Below are positions 1 through 11,214 of a stretch of 64,000 bases of DNA, piece by piece. The position numbers and the translations under genes were made by a program. Position 1 is the stretch's first letter; each line of letters opens with the position of its first letter. The stretch comes from Psylliodes chrysocephalus. Its lineage: Eukaryota; Arthropoda; Insecta; Coleoptera; Chrysomelidae. The notes under the pieces were generated by a model. It had not been told where the DNA came from, did not search any database, and saw only the letters and a list, made by a program, of their open reading frames with translations. Where the stretch lies: the NCBI GenBank assembly GCA_927349885.1, contig OV651829.1:22067843-22131842 (forward strand). The letters run 5' to 3'.

Positions 1-1028
1 ATTGCCTTTTCTTTGGAAAGGTTCTGGAATCGCTACTCTTTTCCGTTATTCTGTCTTTTATCGTCTAGCATTCTACTGCGTAAAAACTTGACTCGTTCTA
101 CAATAAGCGAAGAACGTTTAAATGGCCTTTGTTTGGGATTTTGTAAAAAAATATTCAGACATTTTCGAAAAACGTTATAAACGAATTTGCGAAAAATCAC
201 AAAAAATGAATGAAAAGAAAACAACCGATCTTCCATTATATTTTTACAATCATATATCCTATATTAAATAACCTAACAAACAATCAACTGCCGGGCAACT
301 GATGGCGCTTTGCCGCGATTGATGGGGAGATGACTTTATTGGCTAAAAGTTGAAAGGTTTGTGGGCCATCAATCATTAATTAAGTTGGCCTTACGTCAGG
401 GGCGCATATATGGGGTGGGGAGTAATGGCAATAAGTACTCCCCAAAAAATATTACCACAACCCCCAAGACTTAAAGTTTATTACCACCAGGCCCGACGAG
501 AGGGTGCAGGGAGTGCAGTTGTAGGATGTTTGGAAGAGATCTTTTAAAAAGGAGGGCCTGATTTACAAAAACTACAAGCTGAGGACCCACAAAGGAAGGT
601 CCTACCGGCGGCACTGATTACCACTACCCCCCCCCCCAGACTTAAACTCTGGATAATTGCCTTACATTAGGGGACAGGCACTTGCCCGTCTGATATGTTT
701 GTGATTTTTAAGAGCTCATATAATTTTAAATGATACATATACTTACAAAATGCAAATGAATTTTGATTGTTTTTTTTGTAGCTGTCTGGGTATTCATAAA
801 TACAAAATTAATACAGTATAAAAGAAACAGAATATAAGAAGAATGTTTAGACATTTTTTATTATTCTTTCTTCAAAGCTAGTGTTTTGTTGGAATCTCAG
901 GAAAATAGGGATTACATATTAAAGTAGTTTCTATTTTGGAGTAGGTAGTATTCAACCAACTTATTTATTTAGATTGTACAAAAAAGAAACAGAATTCATT
1001 TTATCATTTACCTATTATGTATATAAAA
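1..1028. other. Intergenic sequence with a GC-richer patch
   Basis: No convincing gene. Most of this stretch is AT-rich, but about 290-690 is clearly richer in G and C. That patch contains two related segments, each reading ATTACCAC followed by a C-run and AGACTTAAA, near 450-480 and 616-650. This suggests a degraded repeat of unknown family. Confidence 0.4.
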
Positions 1029-1042
1029 TTAGACGGGAAAAA

Positions 1043-1061
1043 CATGTGTTGGACACATCTG
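1043..1061 (+). repeat. Isolated terminal hairpin of dispersed repeat family A
   Basis: The 19 bases CATGTGTTGGACACATCTG match the outer end of the repeat copies ending at 35536 (same strand) and starting at 23283 (reverse complement). The core ATGTGT-TGG-ACACAT is a 6-bp hairpin. No other part of the family is visible next to it, so this is probably a residual end. Confidence 0.4.
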
Positions 1062-1628
1062 TTTTTTAAATTAGTCAAATCAATCATTTTAAATACTTGG
1101 GAATACTAAAAGTAATATTATTTTCTTTATTTTAACAATCTGGAACTGTTAAATTTGCTTTTGAAAAGAATTTCAAAGCACACTTGACTTAATATACAAA
1201 GAAAAAACTATTATAAGTTTTGTTAGCGTTTTCATTACATTTTATTTAAAAAGTTATACAGGCCTTAAAAAATAAATTCAGTTAATAAAAATTGTAGATA
1301 TGTATAAATTAATTATCTAGTATATTTCAACAGGAGTTTAAATCAAATATCATTTGATTTCATTCTAAGAATCTCCAAGACTGTTGTGTTTTGGTACAGG
1401 GAATATTTAACTCAAACTAACCTATAATTAGAGTACTTTTTACTAGTGATATGAAATACATGATGTTCCATTTAAAAAATATGAGAAAATTGTGTATTGA
1501 ATTTTGACTCACCTGGTACACGTTTGTTGCATTATAAAAAAATTAGCATATTCTAATAAAAGAAGACTATCATTTAAAATGATTTATCAAAAAAGTTTGA
1601 TGTTCAATTGTTTCTTTGAGTACGAGAG
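1062..1628. other. AT-rich sequence, nothing recognised
   Basis: No ORF, RNA or repeat structure was recognised between the family-A hairpin and the inverted repeat that begins at 1629. Confidence 0.4.
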
Positions 1629-1670
1629 TGTTATGGACCTGTCGTCCTAACATGAAATAGGCTTAAGATT
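1629..1670 (+). repeat. 42-bp LTR-start sequence, inverted relative to 3537-3578
   Basis: It begins TGTTATGGACCTGTCG and is the reverse complement of 3537-3578 with one mismatch. The distant copy is the start of a minus-strand LTR. This copy faces the other way, so the two bracket the RT/RNase H block as inverted repeats. Homology stops after 42 bp. Confidence 0.7.
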
Positions 1671-1737
1671 GGGGAAAGCATTTGAAGTCTTAAAGACTTT
1701 GGAACTATAATTTTTGTGTCTAAGAATATAGAGATCA

Positions 1738-2460
1738 TTAGATAAATAAATGTTTCAAATCACCCTTGATTTTGTTTTTAGGCCATGATGTTAGGCAGAA
1801 ATGTTTAACCTGTGTTAAAACATCATCATTATTTATAGCTTTTTTAAACAAGGTTTTCTTTTCATCAGACATCGGAATATTGTTATAAAGGGTATGTATA
1901 ATATACTCCATTTCGGGGTCATCATTAACTTCTGTTTTTATGTATGAACGTGATAAAATATCAGCAACTAGCATATCTTTTCCAGGTAAGTAAACAATAT
2001 TAATTTCGTATTTTAATAATTTTAACATCATTCTTTGCAATCTATAACTAATCTTGTCCAAATCTGTAGGAAAAATAGGAATTAAAGGCTTATGATCACT
2101 TTGAACTGTTACGGGATGTCCATAGACAAAGTAGTGAAATTTTTCGAATGAAAAACAAATGGCTAATAATTCCTTCTCAATTTGAGCATAACGTTTTTCA
2201 GATTTTGTTAATGTTCTAGATGCAAATGATACTGGGTGTCCTGCCTGTAATAAAACACATTCTAAACCTTCAATTGAGGCATCGCACTGTATTGTCAAAT
2301 CTAACTTAGGATTAAATATTTTTAAAGTAGGTGAATTTGTTATAACATGTTTTAAGTTAGTTAACTCATTATTATTATCCTCTGTCCATTTAAATTTTAC
2401 TTCTTTTCTCGTTAAGTTTCTTAAATTAGCTGTCAAAGCTGAAAGATTTGGTAAAAATTT
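1738..2460 (-). pseudogene. Ty3/gypsy-type RNase H domain fragment
   Basis: The 232-residue reading frame matches the RNase H-like region of gypsy pol. Near the start it has NSPTLKIFNP and LTIQCDAS, with the catalytic aspartate region. Next come GHPVSFASRTLT and the hallmark EKRYAQIEKELLAI, then FVYGHPVTVQSDHKPL and LPGKDMLVADILSR. This is the canonical order for the domain that removes RNA from the RNA-DNA hybrid during reverse transcription. The frame is open, but it is disconnected from the RT fragment at 2755-3430 by frameshifted AT-rich sequence, so it is a relic. No protease or gag is seen nearby. Confidence 0.85.
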
Positions 2461-2754
2461 TGAAAAAATTTAGCAAGACCTAGAATTCTCAAAACTTCAG
2501 ATTTGTTTATAGGTGTTTCTATAGCATTTATTGCATATCCATTGCAATTGTTATTCCTATTTTGTCTGTTTGTTTCTGTTTGTTTTTTCTGCTGTTTAGT
2601 TATTTTTTATAATATGTTTAGTATTTAAGTTACACGCTTTGTCTATAAAATTTTTGTAAATTTTTTTACGACAATAAAGCATATCTCTCTCTTCTATATT
2701 GTCTTTATCAGGTTTAACTCCATTGATTGAAATTAAATATTCCATAAATTTAAC

Positions 2755-3430
2755 TTAAGGAAGCTTATATTGAAATTTGTTATAATTAAATTTAACTTTA
2801 TTTTCTCTAGCTTTTTCAAAAACATTACCTAGCGCTTTATCATGTTCTAACTCAGTATCAGTAGCAATTATAATATCATCAAAGTAGACACTGACACCCT
2901 CAATTTCACCAAATATTTCATAATTTTTCTTTTGGAATAGCACTTGATATTCCAGAAGGTAATCTATTAAATTTGTGTCGTCCAAATGGTGTATTAAAGA
3001 CGCAATGGTCAGAGCTTTTTTTATTTAAGGATAGCTGCCAAAATCCATCCTTCATGTCTATTACAGTAAATATACTTTTGCCTGATAGCTTACCTATTAC
3101 GTCTGTACTAGTAGGAATCTGAAAGTGTTCTCTTTTAATGTATTTATTTAGCGGTTTTGGGTCTATGCAAAGTCGTAAGGACTTATTTGGTTTTTCTGCA
3201 ATCATAAGAACAATAACCCAGTCAGTAGGATAATTGACCTTTTCAATAATGTTTTTTTCTGCTAATGAATCTAGAGTTTTCTTTAAGGTATCGTGTAATG
3301 AAAAATGAATTTTTCTTGGACACTGAACCACTGGTTTTGCATTTTCCTGTAGTTCTATATTACATAAACCTGGAATGTTACCTAAACCATCAATGTTTTA
3401 AATGATATTCTTCATTTAGTTTTAAAGGAA
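2755..3430 (-). pseudogene. Ty3/gypsy-type reverse transcriptase fragment
   Basis: Two overlapping frames carry the RT. The N-terminal part (2918-3331 plus weaker homology to about 3430) has PVVQCPRKIHF, the spacing of conserved blocks around SLRLCIDPKPLNKYIKREHF, and VIDMKDGFWQL with the first catalytic aspartate. It also has the block normally seen as FGxxxFxRLPFG, here FGRHKFNRLPSG. A shift then leads to 2755-2985, which holds the polymerase motif VYFDDIII. The enzyme would copy element RNA into DNA. The frameshift and the break before RNase H make it non-functional. Confidence 0.85.
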
Positions 3431-3439
3431 CTTTATTAT

Positions 3440-3578
3440 ATCTTCACAGTTTTATACGACCGAGCTTTACCAGCAATAGCATCCCAATGGCCGTTGCGCG
3501 GTTGCCACTCTTGACATTTTTGACACTTGACAGTATAATCTTAAGCCTATTTCACGTTAGGACGACAGGTCCATAACA
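3440..3578 (-). repeat. Start of a gypsy LTR (truncated), with TATA-like promoter
   Basis: Reading the minus strand from 3578, sequence beginning TGTTATGG follows the integrase C-terminus after an A-rich tract, as expected for a 3' LTR. About 120 bases in lies TCGTATAAAACTGTG, a plausible TATA box. The LTR breaks off near 3440, where RT coding sequence starts, so its end is missing. Confidence 0.6.
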
Positions 3579-3642
3579 CGTTTTTTTTTTAATTAGAAAT
3601 ATAAGAACTATGACCACAATCAGCTGAATCATCTAAATCATC

Positions 3643-4960
3643 TTAATCATCGGAATCATCTGAATCATAAGAATCAACTGAGTCTAAGTTTGTTTTATAA
3701 TCTTTTAAATAACCTGGTGGTTTACGTAGCATTTTAGATGCTTCAGCTTTATTTGATATTTCTTCAACCTGTTGTAGTTTACTATCAGGGTCTAAATCTA
3801 TATCAGTCACAATATTGTCATTATCATTGGTAACACTTATATCAGAATTCAATGCATTGTCATTAACATTTTGATTATGATCAATAGAATTTACAGCAGG
3901 AATGTCCAATAGAATGTTATTTAAGTCATCACTTTCTTCACTTATATTTAGATTAAGATCATATAATAATGAATTATTAACATATGGTATGGTTGTTTTG
4001 TTTAAATACTTTCTATTACGTCTAAGCACTGTACCATTAGAATCTTTAATTATATACGACCTAGCATTTACTATTCCCTCTACCTTTCCTCTTTCCCACC
4101 GTTTTCCTTTTTGTATTAGAATATTTTCCCCGTTTCCAATTTTTTTCATATTTTTAGCATTTTTATCATAAAAACGTTTCTGATTTTCCTGTTTCATTTC
4201 TAACTTATTCTGAATAATTAAAGGGTCTAAAATGACTGGTTTTAATGATTCACTTGATGTTGGGATTTTTGTTTTTGATAAGAGTAATTGTGAGGGTGAA
4301 TATGTCATGTTGGGTAAAGGCGTGTTTCGATATTCCATTAGAAGTAAAGGGAGATCTTGCTCACTATTTGCTTTTTTAAGCATTTGCTTTTTTAAGCATC
4401 TGCTTTACAATACCAACGTAACGCTCAGCAAGACCATTAGACTGATGATGATGAGGACTACTGAATGTAACTTCAAAATTCCATTCTTTTGCAAATTTTA
4501 AAAAGGTCCTAGAATTATAAGGAACATTGTCTGAGAATAATTTGTCAGGTACACCAAATTGGAAGAATTTTTCTTTTCAGAAGTTTATTACTTCACAAGC
4601 CGTTTTTGTTCTGGTTGGGGACACCTCTACCCAATTTGAATATGAATCTACTAACAATAAATAGTTTTTACCATTATATTCAAAAAAATCAGAAAAAATG
4701 TATTGCCAAGGTCTATTTGGTATGACATGACAATTTAAGGTTTCTTTTTGATTTGATTTTTGGTTTATTTGGCAAGTTTTACATTTCAAAACACAGTCTT
4801 CAATAAGATCTACAGCACTGGCAAAAAAATTGAAAGAAAAAATCGCAACAGCAAACTTTTTACAAAAAAAAAACGTTTTTTTGATTGCTAGTTTAATGCC
4901 CTGTAACTTTGTTAGGAGCCAGTTTTTGATATAGGTAAATATAGCAAAATCCACTTATTT
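3643..4960 (-). pseudogene. Ty3/gypsy-type integrase, broken
   Basis: Read from 4960 downwards: remnants of the zinc-binding end (CVLKCKTCQ). Then the catalytic core with WQYIFSDFFEYNGKNYLLLVDSYSNW (first acidic block, quoted in two overlapping parts), LFSDN (second Asp), and SNGLAERYVGIVK (Glu). Then a long C-terminal region with the NTPLPNMTYSPSQLL block and a basic/Ser-Asp tail. All three DDE catalytic positions can be found. The frame is interrupted by a stop near 4575 and by a short duplication (AAAAAAGCAAATGCTT) near 4375-4395. The enzyme would insert element DNA into the host chromosome. It lies upstream of the RT fragments on this strand, the reverse of normal Ty3/gypsy order. Confidence 0.85.
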
Positions 4961-5459
4961 TTTGGTAATCTATCTGAGGAAGAATTTATGACATTCCTTT
5001 TTGAAACACCTTATATAAAATTTGTTTAAACTTCCAAAATACCTAGTATAACCTCATACATGTTGGTATTTCCTTAAAGGACAAAGTCAGAAAAATTCAA
5101 ATTTAGATTCAAATAGGGTGATCAATTTAAAAAAACATAAGTTTAATTAATTCTAAAGTTAGGGATCATCCTGTATATTCAAAAATATTTTTTTAATATA
5201 CAGATTAAGATTATCCACAACCTTTGTAAATAACAGTTTTTAATATTTTCTAAATAACGGATATATCGAACTTCCACACACTATTTTGGAACACCCTGTA
5301 TATCAAAGTTAGTATTTTTATCGGGCACTCTGTATTTTATTGCATTTTTGAAATCTACACATGAAAAAATAGCTCAACTTTGTTTAAAGTGTATATAATA
5401 TTTGATATTATTATAATATATTCAAGAGTTTTCAAAAATATATGGTGTTTAAAAAACAC
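4961..5459. repeat. AT-rich stretch with three ACACCCTGTATA-type repeat ends
   Basis: The motifs near 5170 (TCATCCTGTATATTC), 5290 (AACACCCTGTATATC) and 5325 (GGCACTCTGTATTTT) resemble the ACAGGGTGT ends common on insect MITE-like repeats. They are probably stacked degenerate copies. No gene is seen. Confidence 0.35.
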
Positions 5460-6490
5460 AAATATGTCTTAAATTTGTTTAATATTTTTTCTTTCCTTTC
5501 CTATCAATCTTCTATTCTTTATTAATTTCTCCAATTCTTCCCTATATTTTATTTTCGTTCTGATTTATATAATATTTTCCACATTTTGTTTACCACTAAC
5601 TTTATTTTTTAGAATTTTCCTTTCTTCATTTTGTTTTCTGTTTTTTTCTCTCTTGTGTCTTGCTTTCTATCTATCTGAATTTTTTTCCATTTATTTTTGT
5701 TTTATTTTTCTTATTTTGCTTTTTGATTTCCTCTTTGACTTGTTTTCTAATTTGCTTTATTTTCTTCCTCGATTTATTTTTTAATTCTTTCTATTTTTAT
5801 CTCTTTTAATTTTATCTTTATATCTTATTCTTATATATTTATTTTTTCATTTATTTTTACACTTTTATTTTTCTTTTCTTTTTCAGATTTGAATTTGTCT
5901 TCTTTCCTTTTCTTTGTTTCCTCAGTGTCTATTTCCTTTAATAATTCCTCTAATTTCTTCTCTATTTTCTTTTCCAGTTGGTCCATCTTCTCTTACATTT
6001 TTCCTGTTATCAGCATCATTTTTTCTTCATCTTATTTCTTTCTTCATTTCATTTTTCATTCCATCCATTTTGTTCATTTAATGTTCTCTATATTTCTTCA
6101 TTTCGTCCTTTTTTTGTTGTTTATTTTCATCAGTTTTCCTTATAAGTTGTTTCTTATCTTGTTGTCTATCTTTCTTCATTTCTTCCTTATCTTGTTTATT
6201 TTCATCCATTTTCCTTATAAATTCTTTCTTATGTTGTTGTCTTTCTTTCTTTTTTTCTTCCTTATCTTGTTGCTTACCTTTTGTTCATTTCATGCAGCAT
6301 CTTTATTATTGCCTGATGTACATATTTTTCCCCAATTATTGTTTGCTTCTCCTGTCCCTTTTTTTCACTAACAGTATTATTTACATTTTGTTCATTCATA
6401 TCCCCTTTACCAACCTCTTCCACTTCTTCAAATTGTTTATCCTCTTATCCAACCTTATTTTCTCCTCTTACATCAATTTAATTTAATTTT
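5460..6490 (-). pseudogene. Pyrimidine-rich tract; minus strand encodes a degenerate Lys/Glu coiled coil
   Basis: The + strand is almost pure T/C for about 1 kb. Read on the minus strand it gives long lysine/glutamate/glutamine-rich helices. One example near 6280-6100 is QQDKEEKKKERQQHKKEF, followed by an imperfect repeat with DENKQDKEEMKKDRQQ. Another near 5980-5890 is EKKIEKKLEELLKEIDTEE. A DNA repeat of roughly 66-70 bp underlies the peptide repeat. Several stops and frame changes are present. This fits the coiled-coil part of a retrotransposon-encoded protein, but the family is not identifiable. Plain low-complexity DNA remains possible. Confidence 0.35.
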
Positions 6491-9217
6491 CTCCCTTTCT
6501 ATCCCTTCTATAATTTTGTACTTAAAACTTGCACTTGCACCCACTACTTTAATCTACTACCAAACATCTAATTTATAGACCATTACCTAAGTATAATTAT
6601 GTTTTCATTTTTTAAGGAAAGTTTTTTGTTACAATTTTTTGTCATTATTCTTCTGTTGGATCCTAAATAATTAACATTAAAGCTGATAAGCATGTCAAAA
6701 ACGCATCTATAGTTAAATTTAAAGTTTGTAGAAGTCTTATAAAGGAAAATCTTTTTAATTGCCAATGTTTCAATGATTTATTTAATTATAATCACATCAG
6801 AAATTTAAAGATCGTTTTCCTCAAACTAGACCTTTATTTTCCAATAAACTGGAGAAATGTTACAAAAATAACCAATATTGGGCCTGCAGTCAGCGATCGA
6901 TTGGCGTTTAACTACATGACCTCAAAGTGAACTGGGATGTTAAAACCCTTAAACTATTATTGACGGCAGAATGACTGTGACCCGACTGTCGGTCGTAGTG
7001 ACCAATATATGCCGGCCCTTTGTAGGTAAAAGTTGAAAGACCGTCATTATAATTGGAGACAGACAATTTTTCGCCCATTGTTTCACAGACAAAAATGTTT
7101 GTAATAAAATACGACTTTTTCGATAAACATTTATTTAATTTAATTGCTGGTCATGCTTTATGTTCACTTATTTTGTGACGTACACGCCACAATCAGTGGA
7201 ATGGTATATAATCAAAAAAAAAACAGCCATTAAAATTATAGAAATACGAACTTTCTTCGAATAGGTACAGTAGGTACCTCCTACTTATCAGTACACATTT
7301 GTACAGACGCACAAACATAATCCCGCAGAAATTGTCTATTAAAAAGTATTATGTAACTATACACACATTCAATAACAAAAATAAAAATTAGGTAGGACAT
7401 AAAAGAAAAGATAAATTTTGGCCCAGCTATTTATTATTCTAATGAAAAATGATCGGCTGGAATGTTAATACATAATTGCGGTTGGTAAGTATTTATATTT
7501 TAATTAAGAAAAAAACCGTTTTGGATGTCGTTAACGATGCTCCACTCATCGGAGTCAGAGATGAATATCTGCCTATTCACATTCATATTCACCTACTTTA
7601 AGAGACCATGCAGACATCATTTTTGTATACATTGAAATCGAGTTGCTAACACTATAGAGTGTACCAGAATCGTTTTTTAAAGTACCAAAAATATATAATA
7701 TTAGATTTTTGCCGACGATAAAAGTTTTTACGAAACCATTTAGTGGACGATAAATATGATAATAGTAAAAAAACTATCTTAGATAAGTATTTCAATCGTC
7801 AATTTTAAAATTTTTATTACATATGTAAATAGTTCACACTCGAATCTAAGTTGTAGTTAGAGGTGTGAATTTTTTCCTTAAAATTTATGCGTCTAAAATT
7901 AAATAAAATAATTCAAAAAATTGTTTTTTAAAAACAAAACAATTTTTATGACAAATTTATTCAAACGATTTTAGAACAGAGAATGAAAATTTATAATAAT
8001 TCCTTCTGAGACTTTATTTTTAGTCCGATTTTTGTGAAATTTTCAGGAAATAGGTACCAATAACAATAAAGTTAGGGTGGAGAAACCTTGAATTTTTTGT
8101 AAACCTTCGAAAAGTATTTATTTTGATAATTTTTAAAAGGTAGTAACATTTTCGCGCCATTCTGTATTAAATCTATGAACTGCTTTTTATTTCAATAAAT
8201 ATCTAGTACCTAGTTTTTCTTAAATGTCTCTAATGTTGCCTTATCGATAAACAAATTTAAAGCTTTCAATATTCTCAAATCACATAATATTACGAAGTAT
8301 TCCCAGTGGCGCGCATATAAATACAATTTTATATTTTGCTCTTAATAATTTTAAAGAAAGAATGATTATCATCGAATTTGTATGGAAAGGAGATGACATA
8401 CCATACAAATATTAAAAATAATGTGGTGCTACTAAACTGATATTAGGATGGTAACAAGATGGCTCCTTAAGTAGGCCCGGTCAGAATTTTTTTGGTTGCT
8501 TAAAGTCGTTGTAGTAATTTTGATATTTACAGTTTAATGAATACGTGATATATCAATTAAAAATTAAATCACAAAAGAAAATTTGTATCAATATTTATGT
8601 GGAGTTTTCTAATTTGAAGATATTTATGTAAGCAGTTAGGAAATTTACAAATAGAGATAACATTTAAAACTTATTTTTCGAATACGAAATTAATAAAATA
8701 GATATGCCTGGCTTTAAAACTACTTATTATTGTAAGAGGTACTTCCTTAAATAAAAATAAAATGACTAAAATTTAAAGTGTTTATTATCCTTGACATTTA
8801 CAAAAATGTATTGAATAAGTCATAAAGCATAAAGGCTAAATAGCAGGGGCGGTTTCTCCATTGGTTCATTCGTGCAATGAACACCCAGTTCAATTTCATA
8901 AAAATATATTATTTTAAAATTACATAAATAACATAAAAATATAAATTTAATTTTAATATTTTTTTTTCATACGTGTTAATCTATATTTTTTGATACATCA
9001 TTGTTCTCTGGCTGATCGCGTCTCTGTGGCACAATATACCTAAATATGCCGTGTCTGTGGCGCATTATGATGAGTGAGCCTAACACGAGTGAGACGATTT
9101 GGCGAATACATATAGCTAAAAAAAGAAGACAACACGCCAACAGATCCTTCAAACTGCAAAAGAACGCATTAATTAGCGCGCCGCTCACAAACAAGGTTTC
9201 CAAACCAGTTTTGCCAG
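6491..9217. other. AT-rich intergenic sequence
   Basis: No gene recognised. A less AT-rich patch at 6880-7070 has no identifiable content. Near 8843 a GCAGGGGCGG motif looks like a hAT-type terminus, but no partner end was found. A 75-codon frame on the minus strand at 8976-9203 has no recognisable motif. Confidence 0.35.
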
Positions 9218-9244
9218 TCTAGTACAATTCACAATTGTACTAGA
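9218..9244. repeat. Perfect 12-bp-stem hairpin
   Basis: TCTAGTACAATT, a three-base CAC loop, then AATTGTACTAGA. It lies about 280 bp upstream of the candidate small gene at 9525. It could be a cruciform-forming site or a transposon end; function unknown. Confidence 0.6.
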
Positions 9245-9524
9245 TGTAGTACACTCTGCGTGCATCACGTGTAAAATATATATTGTGTTCCTTGTTTGGG
9301 TTCGTTATCAATAAAGACCCCCTTTTTTCCTCTTCAATGAATTTAGATGTCACTGCAAATAGAATTCGAAAAATCTGATACATTTAAGGAATCTGGTACA
9401 TTTTTTAGACAAATCTGGTACATAACAAAATCATATTCTGGCAAGACTATACCAAATCAGACAAACTATCATTCCGTTGTTTTTAATAAAATTAAGATTA
9501 TTTTATTTGTGATTATTTAAAAAA

Positions 9525-9819
9525 ATGTGTTTAATTGAGAACTGCAACTTTAATAAATTGGAAGGATGTGTGTCAATTAAACGATTGTTCCGAAAAAATT
9601 CTTTAAAGCAAGGTACATAAAAAATTTTAAGGTTATGTTGTTTTATATACTATTTTACGACTGTAATTTGTTTTATATTTTGTTTCAGTGTCTAAGACCA
9701 TCCAAAGACTACTTCAAAATGGTCTATTTGTACCCAATTGTAAATACTATGAAGTAAGAAGTAAGCAAAAAATTTGTAATTTTTGTTTCCCCACAAAACC
9801 CACTAAAAGGAAAAATTGA
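9525..9819 (+). CDS. Candidate small two-exon Cys-rich gene (hypothetical)
   Basis: Exon 1 at 9525-9612 starts with ATG TGT and ends at an AAG|GTACAT donor. Exon 2 at 9689-9819 follows a TTTTGTTTCAG acceptor and ends in TGA. The 76-bp intron has a good pyrimidine tract, and joining at phase 1 gives one uninterrupted 72-residue product. Cysteines fall at 2, 7, 15, 47, 59 and 62 (the last two as CNFC), and the C-terminus is basic (KPTKRKN). A zinc-binding peptide is imaginable, but no known family is recognised. The region is AT-rich and the exons are short, so a chance pairing of splice sites is a real alternative. No neighbour suggests a role. Confidence 0.35.
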
Positions 9820-10443
9820 ATTATTCTGATGAGATAACTACTTGACATCATTATGGAAATGGAAATGGAAATGTACAATAAAAATTTGATTAAGATAAAG
9901 AGACAATAGGTTTTTCACTTTAAAAGTCTGAATCTGAAAAATGGATCAACCAGTTAATTTAATATACTCGATGAGAAAATTTACTTAAGAAATAGTATGT
10001 ACATTTAAATAGTTTACCTATATAAAGCTATGTTTGTCTGTAATTATCAATCGTGTTACCCTCTAACCTAAATCGTTTGTTGCATACAAACTAGAAATCT
10101 TTTATTTTAATGACATTTTTTTATTGCCTTGTTTGTATAATTTAGTATTTTCAAAAATATTAGATGTTATGGTAATTTGGATCACTGCAGGTATTAAATA
10201 AAAATAAGGCTATTGGTAAATTAGTTTACAGTTGGTAATAAAGTTTTTCAACCATTGTCTGTATGAAGGCACAACACATCTCACTCATATACACGAATTT
10301 GAAAAGCTGCAGAACAATAATTCAACTAAGTCCGTATACCTAAAGAAAACTTTTCATTTCCTGAAAACGTCAAATTTCTACTTTTAAAGATCAAACGTGC
10401 TGCTTCAGAGAACCAATACTGATTGATATATGTATATACTGGG
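9820..10443. other. AT-rich sequence, nothing recognised
   Basis: No coding region or structured repeat was found between the small spliced ORF and the long inverted-repeat element. Confidence 0.35.
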
Positions 10444-10655
10444 GTACAGGTTCAAAAGGTAGACATTTAATTTATACTCCATCATTCAATGCTTATTTGT
10501 AGTTAAAATTAAAATTTTACTATATCTGTTCGTCTTAATAAAAGTTTTCGTTTAGATTTATCCATGTTTCCATGGTTTTACTGTAATAAAACTTTTCTAT
10601 TGACAGATAAGTCTGATTTTATTTATTCATAGCCGTATCGTATGTATTTTAATTA

Positions 10656-10977
10656 GAGAGTTGAAGTATTTCTAATACGTTAACGTAACCGTGAACGTCA
10701 ATGCAGAAATATAATGTTTACGTTGAAGTCCAAAATCTGAGTTGAAGTTGTTAAACGCATCGTGACATTTACGTGCCATGACAGATAATGACAGTTAATA
10801 TCAGGATTTATTATTTCCCAATTAAAAAGAGGTTATTTTGTTTACGTTGCGTACACACGCCAGAGACCGTTAGCTTACGTATGTACGTAGACGTGAACGT
10901 GATGGATATTTAAATACGCATGCGTAGATGTCAATTTTCACGTATACGTTTACGTTTATAGCATGACTTCAACTCTC
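10656..10977. mobile_element. 322-bp MITE with TA duplication, rich in ACGT
   Basis: Terminal inverted repeats GAGAGTTGAAGT and ACTTCAACTCTC are perfect over 12 bp and flanked by TA on both sides, as for Tc1/mariner-type insertion. There is no coding capacity. The interior carries a dozen or so ACGT tetranucleotides, for example AACGTAACCGTGAACGT and TACGTATGTACGTAGACGTG, in an otherwise CpG-poor region. Confidence 0.75.
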
Positions 10978-11214
10978 TATTGATTCGAAATTTTGTATTA
11001 GTATACGAGGCAAGACAATTAAATAACAGGATTGCGCATCTCTTAGCCTGTAGGCTTGATGTGTGGGAGAGGGATTGTAATGTAATGGACCTTGATGTTT
11101 CCAGAGCAGGTAACAGGTTATTCTGCTCTTCTATCTAATCTAGTTTGTTTTTTAATCCTTGCTTAAGAAAGATGTTGTGTCGTAGTGCCGCGATCAAGAT
11201 AAGCTTAAAAAATC

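Noticed and set aside
5889..6486. Phe/Ser-rich + strand frames resembling membrane proteins
   Set aside because: Pure T/C DNA yields Phe, Ser and Leu in any frame; the minus strand gives the more protein-like reading.
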